A DNA stretch of 64,000 bases from Haplomitrium mnioides (lineage: Eukaryota > Marchantiophyta > Haplomitriopsida > Calobryales): contig JBNGIS010008884.1 in NCBI GenBank assembly GCA_049999725.1, forward strand, positions 57,639 to 121,638, in the 5' to 3' direction. Both the position numbers and the translations under genes were made by a program. Below, in pieces: positions 34,601 to 43,689 of the stretch. Each line of letters starts with the position of its first letter. Position 1 is the first letter of the stretch. The notes below the pieces were generated by a model, which saw only the letters and a list, made by a program, of their open reading frames with translations, was not told the DNA's origin and did no database searches.

Positions 34601-35393
34601 ATGGCTACAAGCGGCGTCGCGAAGTGGGCGACAGAGTTGGCCAAAGGTGTATATGGCTATTGGGCCAATGGGAGGTGGAAACCTCTTGCCATCAGCGCAA
34701 GGCACCGTGCTCGACTTAGGAAGGAAACTCTAATGGCTGGCGGGTGCGGTTATCTCTTTGTGCTCTAGAAGTTAGACATCTATCAAGGCATGGCGTCTCT
34801 TATAAGTTGCGTTCGTTTTACTGGAGGTATGCTGGTAATATTTTGCAAAGTTCGTGGACGTCAAGGTTGGAGGTTGTGTTTTCTTCTTGCAGAGATTGGC
34901 CGTATGATTCTCCTCGCAAAGAAATGAAGACCGTTTTGAAGGGCCACAAGGTGGATCGTTTGGCTGCGGAGAAGTATAAGCACTTTCCCAAGCTTGGATT
35001 AGTCTCTTCTGCCATGTTTGCACGTTTTCTCAAACACCTCATTTAATAACATTGTTTTGGTTTATCAGGCGGGCGAAAACGGTGGAGTTGATGAAGAAAA
35101 TGCCGGAAATGTTGGCAGAAATGAAGGTTGACTCCCCAATAGCCTCCTGTTGAAGTTCTGTCTGGTTTTGTCATTGTCACTGTCCTGTAGCGTCTGATTC
35201 GTGTGGATTTGCTTGAAGAGCTCACGTTTAGATTCGTTCCAAAGCTATATTTTGGTCGGTTTGATTTCGATAAATCAGTCATGCATTGGCCATTGGCCAT
35301 GTACATGCCATGCTTCAAGACCAGTGTTTCAAGAAATCATTGTTCTGGATGCAGAAAAGGAGATGGGAGAGAAAAGCTGCGAAGAAAACGTAA
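34601..35393 (+). CDS. Mitochondrial large ribosomal subunit protein mL64/CRIF1-like
   Basis: Exons by phase: 34601-34743, 34893-34973, 35069-35126 and 35355-35393, giving 106 residues. The protein is basic. Exon 1 contains YGYWANGRWKPLAISARHRA and RLRKETLMAG; exon 2 DWPYDSPRKEMKTVLKGHKV; exon 3 the helix TVELMKKMPEMLAEMK; exon 4 KRRWERKAAKKT. The patterns W-Y/P-S ... M ... K ... MxKMPxM followed by a basic tail match animal mL64 (CRIF1/GADD45GIP1), and mL59/mL64 is a known plant mitoribosome subunit. Role: structural part of the mitochondrial large subunit. An upstream in-frame ATG at 34532 would add 23 residues; I chose 34601 because conservation starts there. Identification rests on motif memory, not a search. 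Confidence 0.65.
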
Positions 35394-36626
35394 TCCCAAC
35401 CACGTTTTTTAGCCAGTTTCACGTCAAGTGTTCCTCTGCACAATACAGGTGACTTCGTTGGTAACCATCACATTTGTCCATCTCTGTGTTATCAGATGGA
35501 GCCTAGGGGTTTATCTGTAGTTCCAGGAGTTTCTTGTACGCTGTCGGAATGTATTGACTCGTGTGATTGTGATCAGGGTTTCAGTGAAGGGCAAGGTACG
35601 CATTCAGAGGACACTGAGATTGTGTACTTTGGAACTATTTTACTCATTTCAGTGTACTGTTGAGAAAATGCCACTGTCAGAGATGAGGATGAACTCTATC
35701 TGTAAGGAGGCCTTATAAGAAATTGGTCATTTCGCGTGCATGACAACTTGCTACATGATGCCAAATTCTCTGGAATGGAACGCCTTTGTTGGTATCTATG
35801 GCCGCAAATGTCAAATGCTATCAATCCATGCACTAATGTTTGAGTCATCAAGTGAAGAATGGTAACGGTAGACATCGTGCAACTTCTTTCAGTCCATGCA
35901 CTATTGAGTTTGACTCGCGAAGTCAAAAATGGAAACGGCAAAATCGTGATGATGCGACGTGGGTCCAGCAAGGAACGTGATTAGCGCACCAGCTGTTAGC
36001 AAGGAACGTGATGAGCGCACCAGCTATGAACATGCGGTCTCTTCTGGATTACTGTATGTGAAATCGGTTTTATGAGAATGGGCCCTTGAAAAGGATGGAT
36101 GAACAAAACCCAAGAGAGACAAAATTGCCTCCCCTGCTCTTTCAGTTGGTTCAGTAAAAGCGTTAGAGAACGGTCTGCCCGCGATACAACATGTCCCACT
36201 CGTATCTGCTGAATGAGAAACATCGCTGTTCGACAGGAATATCCTTACTAATTGCCAGGCACAGTATTTGGAATTCTTATGAACCACCAACCTGAAACTC
36301 AATATTAGCATCATGAACAGAAGGATGCACATTCCCTGTTTTGTAGAACCATGCTGCCAATGCAGAATCATTTGACAGAAGTCAAAGTGCAAGCTTAAAC
36401 AAAGCCCAAACATGATGGTTGCATGCTCGTTCCAAAAAAATGTTGACTAGTTGTGTAATCTTTTCTCCAAAAAGTGGGGCCTTGACGCGTTACATTTCGA
36501 AAGAGAATTAGATCTATCCACTCCTGTTCTGCTCCTTAAAGCAGCGCTGCGAGAAAAGATCTTCTACGATCGTAAGTACAATATGCACGAAGTGAAAGTC
36601 TTGTAATCTAGATGAGGTCTTGTAAT
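35394..36626. other. Convergent intergenic region
   Basis: Between the stops of the mL64-like gene (+) and the 615-aa gene (-). A duplicated 'gcaaggaacgtgat.agcgcaccagct' lies near 35969-36026. Minus-strand open stretches (36024-36413) have poor codon character and no recognised motif. Confidence 0.5.
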
Positions 36627-39482
36627 TTATGAAGGTTCGGTGCACCTCTCAGCTGCTACAAATAAGCTGGATCCTTCTTTGCAGAGAATAGAATGGGCTA
36701 GTCGACATCTGAAGAGCTCCAGCAAACTCAACGAGTCTTTCCTGTTTCTGCCAGATTTTTTTATCAGATTTTTCAAGTACTGTTGGTGTTGAGAACTTTA
36801 TTATTATATTTGCTTTCTTTTGATGCGTAGACAATACCTGGAGAGTTGAGGGATCAGTGGAGCTGCGACAACAGCTTCCAGATACCACCTCAGTACGGTC
36901 ATGTTCACAGTGTGCGATAGCTGTGCAATTGTCAAAATTTGCTGCGCTAGAACAACAGATGCAGTAGTTATGATTGGTTACAGAATCGCATATTGAATTC
37001 GCTCGATAGCAGAAAAATGCTTTTGTGCTCTCACATCTGGTTGAGAGTAAACGATAGGGTGCCTCTGTAGGTGGCCGAGTGGCCTTTCACATTCCAGGTC
37101 TGGACTTGTCTTCAAAATGTCACCTGAAAGTATCAATGCGGCAATTAAAGCAAGCCGACACTGCATCGACACATTTGCAAGGAACATGCATTCCTCTAGG
37201 GTACAAAGAGATTCACCAAATATTTTACCCACGAAGGTCCAGCAGCACTCTGGAACCCAAGATTTGTTCAAGACATTCGTGTTCACTGGAGACCTGGCTT
37301 TTCGAATTGTTTCCAAGGCCATACTCTGCCACTTTTCCATAGCTGGCAGGAGGTCCTGCATATAGCTATTCCTCCATTCTGCAATCTTGGATCCTGCTCC
37401 AGATTCAGAAAATTCGGTTAGACATTCCATGACCAAAGTGTTCAGGTCAAATGCAGCATCTGTTGTGCCAGCAAATTGCAAGCAGTTATGGAAATTACCT
37501 GCAGGAGCTACACGGTGGAGTAAAGCAATTTGGTATTCATTGCCTTGCGAAGACAATGCCTTCATAATCCGTTGTGTCTTTTGGATACGCAGAGCAGCAT
37601 CTTCTCTCAAGTCCTGTACATATCCATTCCCCTAGTCAGCGTGGATCTGCTGTCCTGGAATATGACCCACGCATCAAGACTGAGGTAGACATTTGAGTTC
37701 ACCTCATCACCAGATTCTGTGTTATTGGCCAACGTCACAGTATTCAGGGCTGCTAAGAACTTCTCTTCCGCTGATTGTGAAGCAGCCTTTAATTGATTAA
37801 TGAGGTCTTCTTTGCAGGAATTCTTTAACCACTTGCGCAGAGATTCGAACTTCTCGGGAAATGGCAGGCCACCACTTCTCCTTTCTGAAAAGTAAACGCA
37901 AACAGTGTCACGCATTGTCTTAGCTTTCAAAATTCCATAGCTGATGCCGTTATACATTCTCGCTCTTTCTCCATTCCACTCCAAGGAAGGTATCTGTAAC
38001 CTAGAAGGTGAAGCACAGAGCTTCTGCCTTGTATCGTCAAGAAACTCAATGTCACCCCGAAACAAGCATCTGGATTTTGTTCACAGGTACTCAGACTCGG
38101 AATTGCATAATTTTGATTTCTCAGCAGGCCCAAAGGGTTATGTTGGAAATGATTGAGCAGGACAGATTTTCGGAGAACGAAATTATTCAATTTATCAGCA
38201 CCTGCAGGATCGTCGAGAAATACTTCGTCTCTGGCTTGAGGTGGATTGACATTTGAGATCACCGCAAGTGGTTCAATTGGCAATTTATCACTTGTCAGCT
38301 CCAACTCACAGATGCTCTTGGTGGCATCAGATCTCAGATGCCTGAAATTTTCTTTTGTCCAGCCTGCTTTCTTTGGCCTTGCTGTAGACTTTGCAGGAGT
38401 CCTGAAAGTTACCTGTTGCTTCGCAGAATTTCCTCTCGTAGATCTACCAAGCACATTGCTGCCACTGGAACTTGGAATCCATACTGGGCCATCCTGCAGC
38501 AGTGGACGCACAAATTGGTGATGCGTTTTTCACATACTTCCTGGTGCAGAGTGTGTATGAATGTCCAGAGACCAAGCAACCCGCTTGTTCCCAAAATTGT
38601 GAGGTTCGTTTCCCTCTAGTGAGCTGTGAGAGTACAGCAAAAGGTGAAATTTGGATCATGATGAGAAAATGATACCTTCAAAGCAGTCAGTCTAGTGGAC
38701 TTTTCACGGACTCTTTTAGCCTCTGCTAGAACACAATCTATAGATTGATGCAGGGATTCCAATTTGTCCTTGCCCGCCTGACACTCTGATCAATAGATTG
38801 CCCAATCGCCCAATCAGTGTTGCATTCAAACCCCGAACCGTGATTCAAGAAATCTAACTTTGAATTGTAATTTTAGATTGTTGAAGACACGGTAAGTGTG
38901 GCTATAACCTGTTATTACATCTTTGCTTGGTTTCTTAGATTGGATAGGACCTTTCGTTTCTTGTTCCTGTGGAAGCCTGGAATTTTGGGAACCAAAAGAT
39001 TGTTGATGTCAACAGCACATTATTATTAGTCCGTTTCTGGAAGAGCACTCATGCTAGCTCACTTACCTCTGACAGTGCTCCCATTTTATCCATGGAAGCG
39101 TAACTGCACATTCTTAGGTCAAAGAATTGATGCAATGTGAATTTGTGACTTGGTTTGGTATTTTCTACTCGATCTAGTAGATAAGTACAAAGAAGAGCAG
39201 AGATAGGAAGAAAAGGAATTATCAATTACACACTTGGCTGGCTGTACGTATTGAACATTGCTACTCTGCAGTGGTATGCATGATGTACAAGTACCGATGA
39301 GTCAAGCGAGATCCTGAAGTCGAAAATCGGCGCAAGAATCGAATGGAAGATTCATACTCCTCACAAAGAAATTCTTCGAGGGCCTGCGTGGCCATGAGTC
39401 GGACGAAGGCTTGACCCAAGAATCGGAGGACATCCAAAACAATGGCATCCAGCTCTGCAACCTGATTGCACTGCCCATCCAT
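36627..39482 (-). CDS. Unrecognised 615-residue protein, nine exons
   Basis: Exons by phase (minus strand): 39482-39295, 39103-39067, 38777-38676, 38615-38538, 38493-38056, 37993-37703, 37613-37124, 36946-36838 and 36741-36627. Their sum is 1848 bases, an open frame of 616 codons including the stop, and every junction keeps phase, which argues for a real functional gene. The first 150 residues are helical with a coiled-coil feel (QALEEFLCEEYESSIRFLRR; KDKLESLHQSIDCVLAEAKR). The middle is basic and serine-rich (TPAKSTARPKKAGWTKENFR). The last 300 are again helical (ILKAKTMRDTVCVYFSERR; LVMECLTEFSESGAG; VLRWYLEAVVAAPLIPQLS). I do not recognise a family or catalytic motif. One intron is only 44 nt and another 62 nt. 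Confidence 0.7.
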
Positions 39483-39783
39483 TGCGATTAGTCAAGAAGA
39501 GATCCGTTCTCAAAGACATGCGAAGTCTTGAACCACTGCAAGAGATAAGTTTATTGATTAATCACAAAGAGTTAGAATTAGTGGAACGCTAAACAACTTT
39601 ATCACTCTCAATAAAGATACGTAGTTTCTTATTGTTACTTTTACTAGCAAAATGTTTTTGCTAAGTTTACTAGCAAAGTTTAAGTTTTTTTCAAGCTTTT
39701 GATTTTTTCCAATCTAGTTAGAGTTATAGTATCTAGTTGAAACTAGTCTATTCCATTGTAGTATTGTGAGTTATAGTTGATCT
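39483..39783. other. 5' flank of the 615-aa gene
   Basis: AT-rich, about 300 bases, presumably promoter and 5' UTR of the minus-strand gene. Nothing else is visible. Confidence 0.4.
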
Positions 39784-39872
39784 TGTTATCGGAGATGGGA
39801 GTCACACAGCAATCGGACAGCGCCGCACTTCACTTCATAGATAGAATAAATACACATGCCATGTTGTACATA

Positions 39873-39925
<53 letters not shown>

Positions 39926-39956
39926 TATAGATAGGGTTCATCCTAGTCCTATAACA
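39784..39956 (-). repeat. 3' LTR of the Copia derivative
   Basis: Starts tgttatcggagatggg and ends tagtcctataaca on the plus strand. It is 173 bp, 34 bp longer than its partner because of an expanded TA run. Confidence 0.9.
39878..39923. repeat. (TA)n microsatellite
   Basis: About 22 TA dinucleotides inside the LTR; the partner LTR has only four to five at the same place (41083-41097). Confidence 0.95.
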
Positions 39957-40029
39957 CTCCCCTTTGACTGATTTTGTTCTAGTCCAATCCTATAACACTC
40001 CCCCTTGACTGATTTTGTTCTAGTCCAAT
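39948..40029 (-). repeat. 41-bp tandem duplication of LTR end and polypurine tract
   Basis: Two 41-bp units (39948-39988, 39989-40029) each hold the LTR end 'cctataaca' plus 'ctcccctttgactg'. Minus-strand reading gives two polypurine tracts (CAAAGGGGAG, and CAAGGGGGAG in the second unit) each next to an LTR-start sequence. Confidence 0.9.
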
Positions 40030-40582
40030 CAGACACAATTCTAAGACTAGTTTAAATCAATATACAGCTACATGTGTGGTCTCATTAAAACCCTCCTGCT
40101 TTCTTATGAGGGAAAGAGTGCCACCACGTGTAGTGCATTTACATCAAAAATAGATTTGTTTGAAAATATAGATGCAAGTTTATCACTCAAATCTCTGTTG
40201 TAGTGTGGTAGATGGCGTTGTGTTGTTGATGGCTCCTTGCATCTGTATGGATAACTTGTGAGCCCTCATCTGTCTTATGAAAAACATGCGTACATCATTA
40301 GTGTCGCATGAATATCTGTAAAACAAACTTCATAGTTAAAACATGATACTCAATAACAGAAAGCGTGGTATAAAATTTGAAAAGAGTCTGAATCATATAA
40401 AATTGATATGTCAATTTTGCTTTCTGTTGAGTTCAGATAATTTTCGTAGACCAATTCCTTCTGTATGTGCCTTGTGTAAGGCATTAGGTAGGGATTTTGT
40501 GAAAATGTCAGCCCTATTGTCTTTGCTTAGTATCCACTGTACGTTAAGCTGTTCACCATGTTGTTCATGAGTGTAGAAGAAT

Positions 40583-41032
40583 TTAGGGGTGTTTGATTAT
40601 GTCCCCTTTGATGAATCCTTGGGCTATTTGTTCAACACATGGTTTGTTATCTTCATAGAGTACTGTAGGGGATTGAATAAGTTGTTGACCAGTGTTAGAG
40701 TTGATGTGATCAATCAACTGTCTTAGCCAAATACATTCTCTACTAGCCTCGTATAATGCTATAATTTTGGCATGATTAGTAGATGTTGTGGTGATGGTCT
40801 GTTTTGTGCTTTTCCATGAAATAGCTGTACCCTTTTTAAGGAATACATATCCTGTTTGTGATTTTATATCATCAGGGTCAGATAAGTATCCGGCATCAGC
40901 ATATCCAATGATGTCGTTTTCTACATTTTGCATGCCGTGAATCTGTCTGTGTGAAAAAAAATCTCGTAGAGTCGTTCGTGTTGATAACGTGTTATCGCAG
41001 ATGGGAGGCACACAGCAATCGGGCAACGCCAC
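40583..41032 (-). pseudogene. Copia RNase H fragment
   Basis: Minus-strand frame encodes the end of Copia RNase H: YADAGYLSDPDDIKSQTGYV, GTAISWKSTKQTITTTSTNH and YEDNKPCVEQIAQGFIKGD. It corresponds to 58200-58545 of the long element and starts with about 34 unrelated residues from the leader side of the deletion junction. The stretch after IIKH is out of register because of a small deletion near 40590 ('ggggtgtttgatt'). Confidence 0.85.
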
Positions 41033-41128
41033 ACTTCACTTCATAGATAGAATGAATACACATGCCATGTTGTACATAACCCTATCTATATATATGGTAT
41101 AGATAGGGTTCATCCTAGTCCTATAACA
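40990..41128 (-). repeat. 5' LTR of the Copia derivative
   Basis: Starts tgttatcgcagatggg and ends tagtcctataaca; 139 bp. Apart from the TA run it matches its partner with about half a dozen changes. Confidence 0.9.
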
Positions 41129-41321
41129 GATCTTGTTTACTTTAGTTTCTTTTACACTATCTAAATATGGTAAAAGCTAGAAGTCAAAGTGAATGGGTTA
41201 AAAAGGTTAGGTATATAAAATACTTCAACTAAAAGAAGCTACGAACATAAGTGGAGTAAAATAAGAAGTCTACAAAAGAAATGAAAATACCAAAGAGAAT
41301 TGGTAGTCCAAGTGTTATTGG

Positions 41322-41425
41322 AAGAAAGTAGAGTATCAAGAACATATGATGTTGGTGCAACAACACTTGGGGCAAGAAAGTAGAGTATCAAGAACATATG
41401 ATGTTGGTGCAACAACACTTGGGGC
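41322..41425. repeat. 52-bp tandem duplication
   Basis: Two units (41322-41373, 41374-41425), 'aagaaagtagagtatcaaga' followed by 'acatatgatgttggtgcaac'; they are identical by eye, so recent. Confidence 0.9.
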
Positions 41426-41454
41426 ATGAGGTCACAAGCAGTAGACACAACAAA

Positions 41455-41610
41455 CTTTAGATACACGAACATATGGCTTTAGATACACGAATATATGGTA
41501 GACACAACAAGCTTCATATGGTAGACACAACAAGCTTTAGATACACGAACATATGGTAGACACAACAAGCTTTAGATACATGAACATACGAGTAAACACA
41601 ACATGTTGAT
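41455..41610. repeat. Short tandem repeats, 'ggtagacacaacaagctt' theme
   Basis: Four to five units of about 20-40 bp combining 'tttagatacacgaacatatg' and 'gtagacacaacaagc'. No coding frame. Confidence 0.8.
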
Positions 41611-41635
41611 ATGGTGGTGCCACACTAACTATCAA

Positions 41636-41773
41636 GCAATGCTCATGGAAATTAGGTTATGACTTTACTCAAGTAGTTGACTTATACAGCGGCATAATCT
41701 CGTGGCAATGCTCATGGAAATTAGGTTATGACTTTACTCAAGTAGTTGACTTATACATCGGCATAATCTCGGG
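41636..41773. repeat. 69-bp tandem duplication
   Basis: Units 41636-41704 and 41705-41773 begin 'gcaatgctcatggaaattag' and end 'gcggcataatctcgtg' or 'tcggcataatctcggg'; nearly identical. Confidence 0.9.
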
Positions 41774-42341
41774 GCCATATGACAAAAAATAAGAATCCAA
41801 ACTCATGTTAGTATCTCTTGTAAGCATTAATAGTAAGTCACATAAGTATTTAAGCATTGAAATTTTAGATGAGCACATAGTACATATATTAAAAAAAAAG
41901 TATAGCAAGCACGACAAGACAATAGAACATCACGTAAGACATGCTCGAATTCATGATATGTTAAGCAAAATAAGAGATCTCGAAATCAGATAGAATGTAT
42001 TGCATTAAATAAACCTTTTTATTCTCAAGCCCAATGTAGGCTTACTACACATATTTTAAACACCCCATGCACTAGAACGAACAAAATTGAAGAATAATTC
42101 TCCTAAACTAAAAACTAAGTGACAAAACAAACACAACATAATGCATCAACAAATTGAAAACCTCACATTCCAAGTAGCACAATTGTGAAGATTTCGTAGA
42201 GACAATATAAGAAAGGGATCGAGACAGAATAATCTTCTTCTTATATATCAAAATTCAAATATATTTACAAAGAGGGAAGAGGCTAAAGGTAAAAGAACTC
42301 AAAGATAACTCTAATAGAGTTATGCAACAAAATGCCAATAA
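41774..42341. other. AT-rich intergenic stretch
   Basis: Nothing recognisable. Near 42290-42335 'aactctaatagagttatgca' is the reverse complement of an LTR phrase (tgcataactctattagagtt, as at 15177), so a bit of inverted LTR may sit here. Confidence 0.5.
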
Positions 42342-42726
42342 TGTAATAGTATAAGCATGATGTTGTGCTATTTATAAGAAGAAAAAAAAAAGAGGAGTGA
42401 AGGAAGTGGTAGAGGTCATTTTTAGGGTTGAAATCATTGTAAGGTTACTTGCTTTTGAAGTTACTTTAAGTGAAGTGGTAGATGGTCACTTTTAAGGTTC
42501 AAATTGGAAGTGACTTATAAGTGAAAGAATGGGGATGACAACTTCTTCTCTTGTATAAATAGAAAGGCTTCATATGCCCACTTCTCATTCTGGAGTTCCT
42601 CTCGAATTACTTGGGTTCTTTGAGTGGTTGGCTTTTGCTTGCTTTATTGGCATTTGGTTGAAGAACTCTATTAAAGTTTACTATGAGTTCTTACTTATTT
42701 GGATTTGGTCTTTGAGTTTTCTTACA
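42342..42726 (+). repeat. LTR of chromovirus copy 2 (5')
   Basis: It starts TGTAATAGTATAAGCATG and ends TCTTACA (385 bp); TATA box tataaatag at 42554-42562. A primer site (ttggtatcaaagct) follows at 42727-42740. Confidence 0.8.
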
Positions 42727-42769
42727 TTGGTATCAAAGCTATGATTATTTTTTTTGGTGGTGAGTTACA

Positions 42770-43689
42770 TGGAGAACCAAGAGGTGGTGATTCAAGCGAT
42801 GGAACAACGGTTTGAACATTCTTCACATCTTTTAGAAATGGGAATGACAGAAAGAGCATTTTTTGACAAGAAAAGAGTTATGAGCGATTTTTGATGCCAA
42901 AAACATACGATGGAAAAATGGTTTGTGGTGTATCAAAGAACTTCATATTTGACTATGAGCAATAATTTGAAGCTACAAACATTAGAGAAGATGGTCGACA
43001 AATTCTATTTGCGGCAAGTAAAATAGAAGAAGTTGTAAAGACTTGTGGAGATATCAAATAGAACAAGCACAACATGGATTTGCTGCTCATAATGTTTCTT
43101 GGTGTGAATTCAAAGAAGCGGTCAAGATTTAGGGTTGTAAATGCTTCAAAAGTAGCAAGAGATCGATTGGCCAAATTGAAGCAACTTGGTACAGTAAGAA
43201 GTTATGCTACACATTTTCATAATACAATTATACAAATTCCTGATATATTAGAAGAAGAAGCACTAGACTGATTTGTTTGGAGACTGAAGCCTCATACAAG
43301 ATTGGAAGTTACAATGAGAGAGCCTACTCAATTAGAAAATGCAACGCGCTTGGCAAAGTGGCATGACTCATTACTTACTGCTACAAAAGCCATCTCACGT
43401 CTTCAACTATTCAAATGGCGTACTCAGAACTTCACAAGCTCTAATGGAATTAAAATTGAGACAAGAATTCGTAGTACCTTGTTCCATCTTGATGGTATGA
43501 TTGAGAAATACTCTTGTAGAGTGTTGATGGATAGTGGGAGTTCTGAAATTTTTATGTCGCTACGTTTTGCTAAGATAATCAAAGCAGAAATTAGGCCTAT
43601 CAAGGAGAGTATTGTGACTATGGCCAATGGCCAAAAGCATGACATGTTTTGCTTTCAAAAGCCATTCATTTTAAGGATTAGAAAAGAGT
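42770..43689 (+). pseudogene. Chromovirus copy 2, gag and start of protease
   Basis: Gag starts with MENQEVVIQAMEQRFEH and continues through LAKLKQLGTVRSYATHFHN and RLEVTMREPTQLENATRL. The zinc knuckle is missing: gag runs directly into the protease (VLMDSGSSEIFMSL near 43520). Frameshifts separate the pieces. The coding run breaks at 43689 in a 3.4-kb insertion and resumes at 47096. Confidence 0.8.

Larger units (their letters stand above)
39784..41128 (-). mobile_element. Internally deleted Copia derivative with two LTRs
   Basis: The element is bounded by TG...CA LTRs (39784-39956 and 40990-41128) and flanked by a perfect 5-bp target duplication, gatct (39779-39783 and 41129-41133). Inside are only the last part of pol (RNase H) and the 3' untranslated part, corresponding to 57438-58545 of the longer Copia element, joined to about 60 bases of leader. 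Gag, protease, integrase and RT are missing. It is a deletion derivative moved or shrunk in place; coding is on the minus strand. Confidence 0.9.

Noticed and set aside
36024-36413. 129-codon minus-strand open frame beyond the 615-aa gene
   Set aside because: No splice site joins it in phase to the gene, a stop ends the gene at 36627, and its composition is not protein-like.
36742-36837. Second apparent frameshift in the 615-aa gene
   Set aside because: Using the acceptor at 36742 (AG|G, Arg) instead of the one at 36780 keeps phase to the stop at 36627.
37994-38065. Apparent frameshift in the 615-aa gene
   Set aside because: A 62-nt GT-AG intron (38055-37994) restores the frame and phase, so no mutation is needed.
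42953-43174. Minus-strand open frame in gag of chromovirus copy 2
   Set aside because: Shadow of the plus-strand gag.
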